In this document: piece after piece, positions 24,505 through 32,596 of the stretch | Numbering within the stretch: the stretch's first letter is position 1 | Layout: each line of letters begins with the position of its first letter | Assembly (NCBI GenBank): GCA_934130705.1 | Contig: CAKOYL010000001.1 | Location: 1-64,000, forward strand | DNA length: 64,000 nucleotides | Reading direction: 5' to 3' | DNA from: an uncultured Clostridia bacterium | GTDB taxonomy: Bacteria; Bacillota_A; Clostridia; TANB77; CAG-508 | Notes under the pieces: model-generated | What the model was told of the DNA's origin: nothing | Databases searched by the model: none | The model's input: only the letters and a program-made list of their open reading frames with translations | Position numbers and translations under genes: made by a program

Positions 24505-25968
24505 TTATTTTTGCAATTCTCCAATGATAATTCTATTATTATTATCTATTATTTTATCAGCTCTATATGAATAAATTCTATACTCATTTTTGTTATCAAA
24601 TCTAATCTTTACAGCTTTACTATATTTGAATTGTTTTTTATTAAATTCTTGAATTATAAGACTTGCTCCTGTTTGCTTCATTGTTTCAAATGTTGTAATA
24701 AATCCTATACCGCTTCCACCATTTTCTGAGTTGGTTGTTACCCTTTCTCTTCCTAACTTTAAAAGTGTATCTATTTCAAATTCTATTCCTGTATCATATA
24801 CGCAAAATTCATAATAATCATCCTTGATTCCTAATATTACAAGTATTTCTTTCTCATTCACATCATTTTTCCTTACCGCATTAATTGCATCTCTTATATG
24901 GTCACCTATTAATGTTTCTAACTTGTTTTTAGAAATATTGTTTTTTATCAAATAAAATATATCTCCTTCAATTTTTAATTGAAATTTAATATTGTTATCA
25001 ATACACTCTTTTTGCATATATGAGAACATATCATCTATTTCAGGTATATTGGTTAATTGTAACTTATTATTTATTTTCATATTTGTAATTTCTGTTGAAT
25101 ATTCTTCTGTTAAATTTTTTATTCTATTTGACAATTCCTTACCTTGTTTTTTCGAATTGACCGCTAATTCCAAGGCTTTTTGTCTATTGAAAAATTCATG
25201 TGTTATTTTACTAATTTTAAATTTTTCATTCTTCAATTCTGCTATTTCTTTGTCCTTTTCAGCTATTTCTTTTTTGTATCCTTCTAATGTGTCTTCAAGT
25301 AGTTTTTGTTTGTAATACATTGTTAATGTTTTTTGAATCATTATGAACATTGTTATTCCTAAAATAATGAATGAAATTAATAGATTTCTTCTTATTTCTT
25401 GTATATCCTTAAATATTGTTCCTAATATACAAAATATAAATACTGTTGCTATGCTAATGTTAATCATAATTGTATCCACAAAATCATTATTTAAATTTTT
25501 ATATAAAAAACTAAATCCACTTTCAAATCTTTTTATCTTAAAAATTCTATATAATAATATAAATTGAAGTATTAATATTATCGCTAAATGCAAAAATTTA
25601 TTATCAATTCTAATAATTTTATATGAAATAAATGATAAGACAATACTTATAAATAAACATATTGAACATAGCGCATAAGATATAATAGTAATACTAATTG
25701 AATACCCTATTTTATTTCTAGTGACAAAACCTATAATTCCACCATATAAAATACATGTCACTAATTTAATAAAATAAAAATTAATATTATATTTTATATA
25801 AGTATTTATTAATGTTAAAAAAATATTACACAATACTACCAATATAATTACATTTTTTACATTTTCTTTTTTTATATTGGATATTTTGCTAAATGAATAA
25901 TATATATAAATATTGATTATAAACATCTTAAGAAAATATATAATTATATCAACGTTTTCTATCTTCAT
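24505..25968 (-). CDS. GHKL sensor histidine kinase of the Spo0A-paralogue cassette
   Basis: 487 residues. Six to seven membrane helices occupy residues 8-215, then a coiled coil (220-250). The likely phosphorylated His257 is in ISKITHEFFNRQKAL, the N box in GDHIRDAINAVRK (Asn364), G1 in VYDTGIEF and G2 in GGSGIGF. The layout is AgrC-like, a receptor type usually responding to peptides. ACGGAGGTAG precedes the ATG. It is the third gene after the Spo0A-like regulator and the 12-codon peptide gene, separated from the latter by a strong terminator hairpin. Confidence 0.88.
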   Translation of the reverse strand: MKIENVDIIIYFLKMFIINIYIYYSFSKISNIKKENVKNVIILVVLCNIFLTLINTYIKYNINFYFIKLVTCILYGGIIGFVTRNKIGYSISITIISYALCSICLFISIVLSFISYKIIRIDNKFLHLAIILILQFILLYRIFKIKRFESGFSFLYKNLNNDFVDTIMINISIATVFIFCILGTIFKDIQEIRRNLLISFIILGITMFIMIQKTLTMYYKQKLLEDTLEGYKKEIAEKDKEIAELKNEKFKISKITHEFFNRQKALELAVNSKKQGKELSNRIKNLTEEYSTEITNMKINNKLQLTNIPEIDDMFSYMQKECIDNNIKFQLKIEGDIFYLIKNNISKNKLETLIGDHIRDAINAVRKNDVNEKEILVILGIKDDYYEFCVYDTGIEFEIDTLLKLGRERVTTNSENGGSGIGFITTFETMKQTGASLIIQEFNKKQFKYSKAVKIRFDNKNEYRIYSYRADKIIDNNNRIIIGELQK

Positions 25969-26003
25969 AAACTACCTCCGTAGATATAATTATACAAAAA
26001 AAA

Positions 26004-26059
26004 TACATAGTAATCAATATAATACTTTATTTTCATTGTATTCTTTTGATTACTATGTA
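26004..26059 (-). terminator. Strong terminator between the 12-codon ORF and the kinase gene
   Basis: A perfect 14-pair stem (TACATAGTAATCAA, 26004-26017, with its complement 26046-26059) is followed on the minus strand by eight T. It begins eight bases after the peptide stop codon and 36 bases before the kinase ATG. Confidence 0.85.
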
Positions 26060-26066
26060 CTAGTCA

Positions 26067-26105
26067 TTATCCAATCCAATATGCTAGCCATTCCCAAAAA
26101 CTCAT
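26067..26105 (-). CDS. 12-residue Trp-rich peptide MSFWEWLAYWIG
   Basis: ATG AGT TTT TGG GAA TGG CTA GCA TAT TGG ATT GGA TAA, preceded by CGGAGGTGAT at ideal distance. The peptide has three Trp, one Glu and no basic residue, and is strongly hydrophobic. It is flanked by two terminator hairpins (26004-26059 and 26150-26176) and lies between a Spo0A-like regulator and a GHKL kinase. It may be a signal peptide for the kinase, acting without a leader as some short hydrophobic pheromones do. Alternatively it may be a Trp-codon leader peptide controlling the downstream terminator. Neither is proven. Confidence 0.7.
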   Translation of the reverse strand: MSFWEWLAYWIG

Positions 26106-26149
26106 ATATATCACCTCCGATATTCTTTTACTTTTTACAGTAAAAAAAT

Positions 26150-26176
26150 ATCACTTATACGCTTGGTATAAGTGAT
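26150..26176 (-). terminator. Terminator after the Spo0A-like regulator gene
   Basis: ATCACTTATAC...GTATAAGTGAT forms a perfect 11-pair stem with a five-base loop, followed by ATTTTTTTACTG on the minus strand. It separates the regulator gene from the 12-codon ORF. Confidence 0.85.
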
Positions 26177-26215
26177 TTTCAGAAGTGCAATCTAATGATA
26201 TTTGATTACAATTAA

Positions 26216-26998
26216 TTATATTTCTTTCTTTATTTTATCTACATAATAATATATAAATTCTGTTGGAGTCGGAACTCCTCTTTCATAATCTATTCTTGCT
26301 GTATAATAATTACTCAAATCTTCTATCGGTGTTACTCTCCATGCATGAAAAATTGCATTTTGCATTGCTCTGCTTATTGTACTACTAGATTTTTTGTATA
26401 TACTAACTAGATGTTGAACTATTGGAGTTTGATCTTTTTCTCCGTTTTCAATTATAAAATATATTGCTTCAAATAAATACTGTCTTCCTTGTAAGTGATG
26501 TGATATTCCAATATTATCAAACTCTACATTTATTTTTTCTTTTATTATTTTATCTGTTGAATCTTCTTCTATATTTTGTAAATTAGTTATATTTTTTCTA
26601 TTATATCCTCTTAGTAAAAGTAATGTATTTATTACATTTTCTCGAGAATAATTTTGTTGTTGCTTATAAAATATAAAATCAACATTATTTTCATGGCAAA
26701 AATTATATACTGAATTAGAATGAACATTTGTAGTTACTATTATTTTCGGATTTATAGAACTATTTAATTTTCTAATATTTTCAATAAATTCGAAACCATT
26801 TCCTTCTCCATCATTTAATTCTAAATCTAATATTATGGCTTCAGGCTTGTACTTTTTGCATATTTCTATCGCTTTAGTTGCAGAATTAGTATAATTAATT
26901 AATTTTACATCTTTTCTATTAGTAATTATTTCTTTGTATTTTTTACATTCATTTATGTCATCTTCTACTAGTAAAATGCTCATTGGTACATTATTCAT
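26216..26998 (-). CDS. Spo0A-like response regulator (paralogue)
   Basis: 260 residues. The receiver has the acidic pair D13/D14, phosphoacceptor Asp58 (AIILDLELND) and Lys112 (FIFYKQQ). The C-terminal 110 residues align with the Spo0A effector domain: GISHHLQGRQYLFEAIYFII against [20 protein letters not shown] of the window's own Spo0A, and PTPTEFIYYYVDKIK against [15 protein letters not shown]. The recognition helix differs (STISRAMQNAIFHAW versus [15 protein letters not shown]), so its DNA target should not be the canonical 0A box. GGAGGAATTGAT supports the start. Confidence 0.88.
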   Translation of the reverse strand: MNNVPMSILLVEDDINECKKYKEIITNRKDVKLINYTNSATKAIEICKKYKPEAIILDLELNDGEGNGFEFIENIRKLNSSINPKIIVTTNVHSNSVYNFCHENNVDFIFYKQQQNYSRENVINTLLLLRGYNRKNITNLQNIEEDSTDKIIKEKINVEFDNIGISHHLQGRQYLFEAIYFIIENGEKDQTPIVQHLVSIYKKSSSTISRAMQNAIFHAWRVTPIEDLSNYYTARIDYERGVPTPTEFIYYYVDKIKKEI

Positions 26999-27133
26999 AT
27001 CAATTCCTCCATTTCATTTTTATACTATATTATCATATTTTGTCATATTTTTCCACATTTCACTACTATGAATTATCACTTTTTTTATTATTTAAAAAAT
27101 TAAAATAAATATATAAATTATACGGAGGTATTT

Positions 27134-27454
27134 ATGAAAGAAGATTTTGGATTACGAATAAAAAATATTAGAGAAAATATGAAAATGACAAAAGAAGAAT
27201 TTGCTAAACTTATTGGAATTTCAGGTCAATATTTAGGCCTTGTTGAGCATGGTAAAAATTATTTATCTATTGAAAAACTAAAAGTTCTTTGCGATCTAAC
27301 TAACCTATCTGCAGATTATATTCTTTTTGGCAAAGATACAACTGTTATAGATAATACAAAGAACTTATTAGCTGAATTTTCTCAAGAAGAAATAGAAAAT
27401 GGTTGCGAAACGCTAAAAAAATTAGCACTTATGTTAAAAAATGCAAATTCATAA
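27134..27454 (+). CDS. XRE-family helix-turn-helix regulator
   Basis: 106 residues. Residues 7-62 form a Cro/CI-type HTH (LRIKNIRENMKMTKEEFAKL, then IGISGQYLGLVEHGKNYLS). The C-terminal tail (70-106) is short and helical. ACGGAGGTATTT precedes the ATG. It is transcribed away from the Spo0A-like regulator gene, with about 135 bases of shared upstream sequence, so it could regulate that cassette. No ligand-binding domain is present. Confidence 0.85.
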   Translation: MKEDFGLRIKNIRENMKMTKEEFAKLIGISGQYLGLVEHGKNYLSIEKLKVLCDLTNLSADYILFGKDTTVIDNTKNLLAEFSQEEIENGCETLKKLALMLKNANS

Positions 27455-27546
27455 ATGTTTTACTTTATTTTGAAAGTATTACATTGATTATTTTTTTTCC
27501 TTTTGGTAATATATTAATGTCATATTTTATCGAAAGGAGTATTATT

Positions 27547-27810
27547 ATGTTTGAAAATAATATAAACAGCAATTTATCTAACATAGAACAACATATATCG
27601 GAATTAAAAAAACAAATAGAACTATGGAACAAAAAAGCAACATTTATTCAATCCCAATTTGACTTTATAATCCCTAATTACATTATTGATGAAATTATAA
27701 GTAATGAATACTCTAAAAATTATTCTAATTTACACTATTTAATTAATGCTGCTGTTGTTAATAAGAGATTAACCAAAAATAACGGAAATATTTTAAAAGA
27801 ATTATACTAA
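27547..27810 (+). CDS. Small coiled-coil protein, unknown
   Basis: 87 residues from the ATG at 27547, which lies nine bases after AAAGGAG; an apparent longer reading from 27403 overlaps the preceding gene and has no ribosome binding site. Residues 5-35 are a likely coiled coil (NINSNLSNIEQHISELKKQ), and the rest is helical without membrane segments. No family is recognised. It probably forms an operon with the XRE regulator and ends in a terminator at 27818-27862. Confidence 0.62.
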   Translation: MFENNINSNLSNIEQHISELKKQIELWNKKATFIQSQFDFIIPNYIIDEIISNEYSKNYSNLHYLINAAVVNKRLTKNNGNILKELY

Positions 27811-27817
27811 TATAAAA

Positions 27818-27862
27818 TGCAAGTTCATTTTAATAAAAAAAAATTATTAAAATAAACTTGCA
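27818..27862 (+). terminator. Terminator after the XRE operon
   Basis: TGCAAGTT-ATTTTAATAA and its inverted copy form a stem of about 19 pairs with one mismatch around an A-rich loop. The distal arm overlaps the -35 of the glmS promoter. Confidence 0.7.
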
Positions 27863-27886
27863 CTATTATTATTTATATAGTAATAT
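27858..27886 (+). promoter_or_regulatory. Sigma-A promoter of glmS
   Basis: TTGCAC (27858-27863), a 17-base spacer and TAATAT (27881-27886). Transcription would begin near 27893, about 44 bases before the ribozyme cleavage site. Confidence 0.65.
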
Positions 27887-27929
27887 AATATCATAATTGA
27901 AAGTTGCAAAAAAATAATGAAAGGAGTTA

Positions 27930-28110
27930 TTATAAGCGCCAGGACCATAATATGGTTGACGAGGTCTAGAGTTATCGAAATATTCGGCGGATGCTCTAGT
28001 GGCTTTACTTAAGGTCATAGTATTAATATAAAAACTAATAGTAATATTAAAACAGAAATTAATATAATTAAGTATTGCAATACTTTCAATTCCAGAATTT
28101 TAATTTTTAA
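27930..28110 (+). ncRNA. glmS ribozyme (glucosamine-6-phosphate-activated self-cleaving riboswitch)
   Basis: The core AGCGCC (27936-27941), P1 CCAT/ATGG, GTTGACGAGG, AGTTATCGAA, TTCGGCGGATGC and the pairing CTAGAG/CTCTAG match the conserved glmS ribozyme in order and spacing. Cleavage is expected between A27936 and G27937. Glucosamine-6-phosphate acts as cofactor; cleavage leads to mRNA decay and lowers GlmS. The outer P3-P4 region is A+T-rich and short, so the 3' boundary is approximate. It lies directly upstream of glmS, as expected. Confidence 0.93.
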
Positions 28111-28121
28111 GGAGGATTACT

Positions 28122-29963
28122 ATGTGTGGAATTGTAGGTTACATAGGAATTAAAAAAGCCTGTCCAATTTTATTGGCAGGTCTAACAAGATTGGAATACA
28201 GAGGATATGATTCAGCTGGTATTTCAACAATAGAAAAAAATGGATTATCTTTAATGAAGGATAAAGGTAGAGTAAAAAATTTATACAATTTAGAAGGAAT
28301 TGATAAATTAGAAGGAACTGTAGGAATTGCTCATACAAGATGGGCTACTCATGGAAAACCATCTAAAGAAAACTCTCACCCACATCAAGATAATTCCAAA
28401 ACATTCAGTGTTGTTCATAATGGAATTATTGAAAATTACAATGAACTTAAAAAAATGTTAGAAGAAAAAGGATATACTTTTTACTCACAAACAGATACTG
28501 AAATTATACCTAATTTAATTCACTATTATTTTACTAGTGATAAAAAAGATGATGATTTGAAATTTTTAAGAGCTGTTAGAAATGCTTGTTTAGATTTAAA
28601 AGGAAGTTTTGCTCTTGAAGTTATTTCAAAATTATATCCAGATAATATGATAGTTGTTAGACAAGATAGCCCTTTAGTTATAGGAACTTGTGATGATGAA
28701 AAATATTTGTCTTCTGATATACCAGCAATTCTTTCTTATACTAGAGATTTTTATCTTTTAAATGACTTAGAATTTGTTTTATTATCAAGAAATTCTGCTA
28801 AATTTTATGATAAGGATTTAAATAAAATAGAAAAAAATACTCAAACAATAGAATGGAATGCATCTGCTGCTGAAAAAGATGGCTTTGATGATTTTATGCT
28901 AAAAGAAATATATGAACAACCAACAGCAATAAGAGAAACTATTGGAGCAAAAATAAACACAAATTCAAAATGTGAGTTTGATGAACTTAATTTTACAAAA
29001 GATTATTTATCAAGCTTAAATAAAATTTATATAGTTGCATGTGGTACAGCAATGCATGCAGGGCTTAGTGGAAAAAATGCAATAGAAAAACTTTGTAGAA
29101 TTCCTACTGAAGTTGATATTGCTTCTGAATTTAGATACAGAGATCCAATTATTGATGAAAAAACTTTATGTATTTTCATTTCTCAATCAGGTGAAACAGC
29201 TGATACAATAGCTGCTCTTAAACTATCTAAAGAAAAAGGTGCAAAAACATTAGCTATTACCAATGTAATTGGAAGCTCTATAACTAGAGAAGCAGATTAT
29301 TCAATTTACACTCATGCTGGTCCAGAAATTGCTGTTGCATCAACAAAAGCATATACATCTCAAGTTGTATTAATTAATATTCTTGCAATTTATTTTGCCG
29401 AAATTTTACTTAGAGAAGATTCAAAATTAATTAAAGATTTAAAACAAGATATTTTAGACTTACCTAAAAAAATTGAGGAAACTTTAAGTTGTAATATTAA
29501 AATAAAAGATTTTGCTCAAAAAATGTATCAAGAAAAAGATGTATTTTTCTTGGGTCGTGGAATTGATGAAACTGTTGCTAGAGAAGGTTCTTTGAAATTA
29601 AAAGAAATTTCTTACATTCACTCTGAAAGCTATGCTGCTGGTGAATTAAAACATGGTCCTATAGCTTTAATTGAAAATGGAATCACTGTTATAAGTATTA
29701 TGACTGATGAAAATCTAGTTAAGAAAACTGTAAGTAATATTCAAGAAGTTATTACTCGTGGAGCTAAAACTTTAGTTATTACAAATCAGGATATTGATAA
29801 AAATATGTTTAATGAAGTTATTGAAATCCCAAAAACAAATTGCTTTGTTTCTCCTATTTTATCAGTTATTCCTCTACAATTACTTGCTTATTATATTTCT
29901 AAAGAAAAAGGATTAGATGTTGATAAACCAAGAAATTTAGCAAAATCTGTTACAGTTGAATAG
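28122..29963 (+). CDS. glmS: Glutamine-fructose-6-phosphate aminotransferase (isomerizing)
   Basis: 613 residues, the normal GlmS length. Cys2 of MCGIVGYIG is the glutaminase nucleophile after Met removal, and RLEYRGYDSAGIS and HTRWATHGKPS belong to the N-terminal amidotransferase domain. Two SIS domains follow (YIVACGTAMHAG; FISQSGETADTIAALK), ending with PRNLAKSVTVE. It makes glucosamine-6-phosphate, the first step to UDP-GlcNAc for wall synthesis. AAGGAGG supports the start. Regulated by the upstream ribozyme. Confidence 0.98.
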   Translation: MCGIVGYIGIKKACPILLAGLTRLEYRGYDSAGISTIEKNGLSLMKDKGRVKNLYNLEGIDKLEGTVGIAHTRWATHGKPSKENSHPHQDNSKTFSVVHNGIIENYNELKKMLEEKGYTFYSQTDTEIIPNLIHYYFTSDKKDDDLKFLRAVRNACLDLKGSFALEVISKLYPDNMIVVRQDSPLVIGTCDDEKYLSSDIPAILSYTRDFYLLNDLEFVLLSRNSAKFYDKDLNKIEKNTQTIEWNASAAEKDGFDDFMLKEIYEQPTAIRETIGAKINTNSKCEFDELNFTKDYLSSLNKIYIVACGTAMHAGLSGKNAIEKLCRIPTEVDIASEFRYRDPIIDEKTLCIFISQSGETADTIAALKLSKEKGAKTLAITNVIGSSITREADYSIYTHAGPEIAVASTKAYTSQVVLINILAIYFAEILLREDSKLIKDLKQDILDLPKKIEETLSCNIKIKDFAQKMYQEKDVFFLGRGIDETVAREGSLKLKEISYIHSESYAAGELKHGPIALIENGITVISIMTDENLVKKTVSNIQEVITRGAKTLVITNQDIDKNMFNEVIEIPKTNCFVSPILSVIPLQLLAYYISKEKGLDVDKPRNLAKSVTVE

Positions 29964-29970
29964 GATAATA

Positions 29971-30000
29971 AAAAAAGAAATCAAAATTGATTTCTTTTTT
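29971..30000. terminator. Bidirectional terminator between glmS and the convergent gene
   Basis: AAAAAAGAAATCAA and TTGATTTCTTTTTT form a perfect 14-pair stem with a two-base gap, with A/T tails on both sides. Confidence 0.85.
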
Positions 30001-30002
30001 TA

Positions 30003-31772
30003 TTATCTTTCATTTTCTTCTTCTACACTATGTATTGAATTACTTTTATTTAATTCATCTAATTGTTTATCTGTATTCCATCCCAAATCAGTATTTTCAT
30101 TGCTAACATGGTATTGGAATCCTTTTACTTGTGCAGCAATATCTTCAGGCAAATTATTTAGCTCTTCAGGTGAAACTGTGCATATCTTATTACCAGCTTC
30201 GTCCAATAAATTTACCATATCTACGTTTACTTTTTCTTTGTGATCCCCAAAATTACCAAAATTACCAGTTCCATCTGGTGAACTATAAAATTTACCATCA
30301 CTAATTTCCCAAGAATTGTTTACTAAATTTTTAATTTGACTAATAACTGTATTTTGTTCAACGTTTTCTGTATTTTCAACTACTTGTTCTACTTCTTGAT
30401 TTTCTTGTTTTAAATCTTGTTCTTGATTATTTTCAACTTGTTTTTTCTCTATGTTAACACGTAGGCTTTCAGCAAATTTATTATTTAAATCTTTATGTGA
30501 ATTTTCATTATCCATAGAATATTCTATATTTGTATTATTCTTTGTGTTGGTATTATCAAAAGTTTTACTGTTATACATAGATCCAAACATTGAAAGTGCT
30601 GCTACCCCAGCTAATACTGTTCTACCAAAATATTTTTTTGCTTTTGCTTTATCTATATTAATGTTTAATTTAGGCATATGGAAACTTTTGAAAGTCATTT
30701 TTGGAAATTTCTTTTTGCTTAATTTTAAAGTTTTCTTTTTATTTTCTTCTGTTGCTGCATTAAGCATTTTATTTTTGTTTTTAAATAATCCAATAAAATT
30801 ACTATATACTTGAGCACCTGCATATTTTTGTTGTTTTGAAACTGTTTTTAAATATTTTATTTTATCTTTTAATTTTACTCCCTTTAAAAACAATATTCCT
30901 TTTGTATTATATGTAAAGTCCACATTTAATTTTTTTAACGCTTTTCTCTTTGAAGCTAGTAATTTATTTTTATATTTTTCATCACTTTCTGATTCTCTTC
31001 TATTAGGTTGTATAACCATTAATTTTAAATATTTAGTTGCATAATCTGTTGAATGTATTTTATCTAAATCTTCTAACAATTTATATGTTATAGTATCTAC
31101 ATTTTTTACATTTTCTCCATCAACATATTTGTGATTTTTTATTAGTTTATTTCTACGAATATCTACTAATCTTTGAGACATACCTTCTTTATAAGTTCCA
31201 TTTTCTAGTCCATTAATTGTTCTAGTAAGTAATTTATTTCCGGCGTCGTCTATAATACAGTATTCGTTTTCTTTAAGATCAGCAACAACATGTAGTTTTC
31301 CAGTAATTTTTTTTGGTTTTTCAACTTTTGCTTCTGGAATACTTAATTTCTGAATTTCCTTTTTTCTTTCTTCTTCAGATATTTTTGAAGTATCTTTTAA
31401 TACCTTTTTTTCTAATTTATCTTCTATTATTGGTAATTCAATAGCATTTTCTAATTCTTCTTTTTCCCTTTTTGCTATTTTTGCATCTATTTTTCTTAAT
31501 TTTTTTAAGCTCTTAATAGTAGCTCTATCTTTTTCTGAATCATCTTCTATTAGATTAATTTGTTCATCATCATTTTTTCTTTTAAAAATATCTTTTAACT
31601 CTTCTTTTAATTTAGAAACGTCTTCATTTTCTTTTTCTTCTTTAGTATCGCCTTTTCTATTTTTAGCATCATTTTCTAAACTTTTCTTTATGTGATTATA
31701 TATTCTATTTGAGTCAATTCCTGTTTCTTCTCCTAATAATAATGATATTTTTTTCATCATATCTTCTTCCAT
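30003..31772 (-). CDS. Large uncharacterised membrane protein
   Basis: 589 residues. The N-terminal 180 residues are highly charged (Glu/Lys, coiled-coil-like). A region at about 190-350 could be a folded domain (LHVVADLKENEYCIIDDAGN). One membrane helix lies near 400 (TVLAGVAALSMFGSMY). The outer part has a Gln/Glu/Asn-rich stretch followed by a C-terminal segment with KFYSSPDGTGNFGNFGDHK. GGAGGAAAGTAT precedes the ATG. I do not recognise the family; a cytoplasmic N-terminus and external C-terminus are inferred. Neighbouring bofA makes a sporulation link possible but unproven. Confidence 0.7.
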   Translation of the reverse strand: MEEDMMKKISLLLGEETGIDSNRIYNHIKKSLENDAKNRKGDTKEEKENEDVSKLKEELKDIFKRKNDDEQINLIEDDSEKDRATIKSLKKLRKIDAKIAKREKEELENAIELPIIEDKLEKKVLKDTSKISEEERKKEIQKLSIPEAKVEKPKKITGKLHVVADLKENEYCIIDDAGNKLLTRTINGLENGTYKEGMSQRLVDIRRNKLIKNHKYVDGENVKNVDTITYKLLEDLDKIHSTDYATKYLKLMVIQPNRRESESDEKYKNKLLASKRKALKKLNVDFTYNTKGILFLKGVKLKDKIKYLKTVSKQQKYAGAQVYSNFIGLFKNKNKMLNAATEENKKKTLKLSKKKFPKMTFKSFHMPKLNINIDKAKAKKYFGRTVLAGVAALSMFGSMYNSKTFDNTNTKNNTNIEYSMDNENSHKDLNNKFAESLRVNIEKKQVENNQEQDLKQENQEVEQVVENTENVEQNTVISQIKNLVNNSWEISDGKFYSSPDGTGNFGNFGDHKEKVNVDMVNLLDEAGNKICTVSPEELNNLPEDIAAQVKGFQYHVSNENTDLGWNTDKQLDELNKSNSIHSVEEENER

Positions 31773-31861
31773 ATACTTTCCTCCATTTATCTTCTTATAT
31801 ATCTATCATAACACATAAATAAAAAAAAAGCTATAAAATTGTCAAAATTTTGTTTTTTATA

Positions 31862-32128
31862 TTAGCTAATCAAAAGCTTTACAATTACAAGGCATACTGT
31901 GCCTGGTAATCCTAATATTCCAATTAAAACACTTGTAAATATGTTTAATCCTATATGAAATCCAACCATGCCTCCAATCCAGTTAATTAAATATATAGTT
32001 ATTCCTCCTAATATAGAATTTAAAACTAATTTTAAAATTTTACTTATTGGCACAACAAATATTCTTCCAAAAATAAATAAAAAACATATACATGCTAAAT
32101 ATGTAATTAGATTTGTGTTCATACTCAT
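31862..32128 (-). CDS. bofA: BofA-family pro-sigma-K processing inhibitor
   Basis: 88 residues, mostly hydrophobic with three likely helices. The KLVLNSILGGITIYLINWIG block and the final LGLPGTVCLVIVKLL are characteristic of BofA. BofA holds SpoIVFA/SpoIVFB in an inhibited complex in the outer forespore membrane, delaying sigma-K activation. It follows the DUF2508 gene, its usual neighbour. SpoIVFB is not in the window. A BofC-like protein is encoded at 47238-47861. Confidence 0.85.
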   Translation of the reverse strand: MSMNTNLITYLACICFLFIFGRIFVVPISKILKLVLNSILGGITIYLINWIGGMVGFHIGLNIFTSVLIGILGLPGTVCLVIVKLLIS

Positions 32129-32188
32129 CCCTCTTTAAAAATTTATTTATAAATTTTATGTTTGACTTGGGACAAATATTCATTGTTT

Positions 32189-32449
32189 CTACCCTATTTC
32201 TTCTTCATAACTTTCATATTTTATTTGATTTATAATATCAACTGTAATTCCCCTAGACTTAGCTATTTTTAATAAATAGTCCAATTTAGCTTGATTGGCT
32301 TTTATTAAATATATATAATAATCAACTAAATCAATATTTGCATATTCAAAATTTCTATTATTATTTTTTAGTTCTTCTCTTGTTTTTATAATATTTTTAA
32401 TCAGTTCAATTTCCTTATTTAATTCTTCGCTTTTCCATTCTTCTTGCAT
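32189..32449 (-). CDS. yaaL: DUF2508 (YaaL-family) protein
   Basis: 86 residues. FEYANIDLVDYYIYLIKANQAKLDYLLKIAKSRGI is the diagnostic YaaL block (quoted in part: VDYYIYLIKANQAKLDYLL). Function is unknown; the gene commonly sits between recR and bofA. Here bofA follows but recR is not upstream. The start at 32449, after GGAAG, is preferred to a longer reading. Confidence 0.82.
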   Translation of the reverse strand: MQEEWKSEELNKEIELIKNIIKTREELKNNNRNFEYANIDLVDYYIYLIKANQAKLDYLLKIAKSRGITVDIINQIKYESYEEEIG

Positions 32450-32529
32450 TAAAACACTTCCATTCTTGTTAATTTTAAATATTATATGCAAAAAATGCTA
32501 ATTTATACTAATTTTTTTGCCAAAAATAC

Positions 32530-32558
32530 TTGTTTTTTTCGCTATTTTATAGGATAAT
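32530..32558 (+). promoter_or_regulatory. Probable promoter of the VirD4-like gene
   Basis: TTGTTT (32530-32535), 17-base spacer, GATAAT (32553-32558), about 39 bases before the ATG. The -35 is weak. Confidence 0.45.
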
Positions 32559-32596
32559 ATATATGTATAATTAAATTATAAAAAGGGGCATATATA

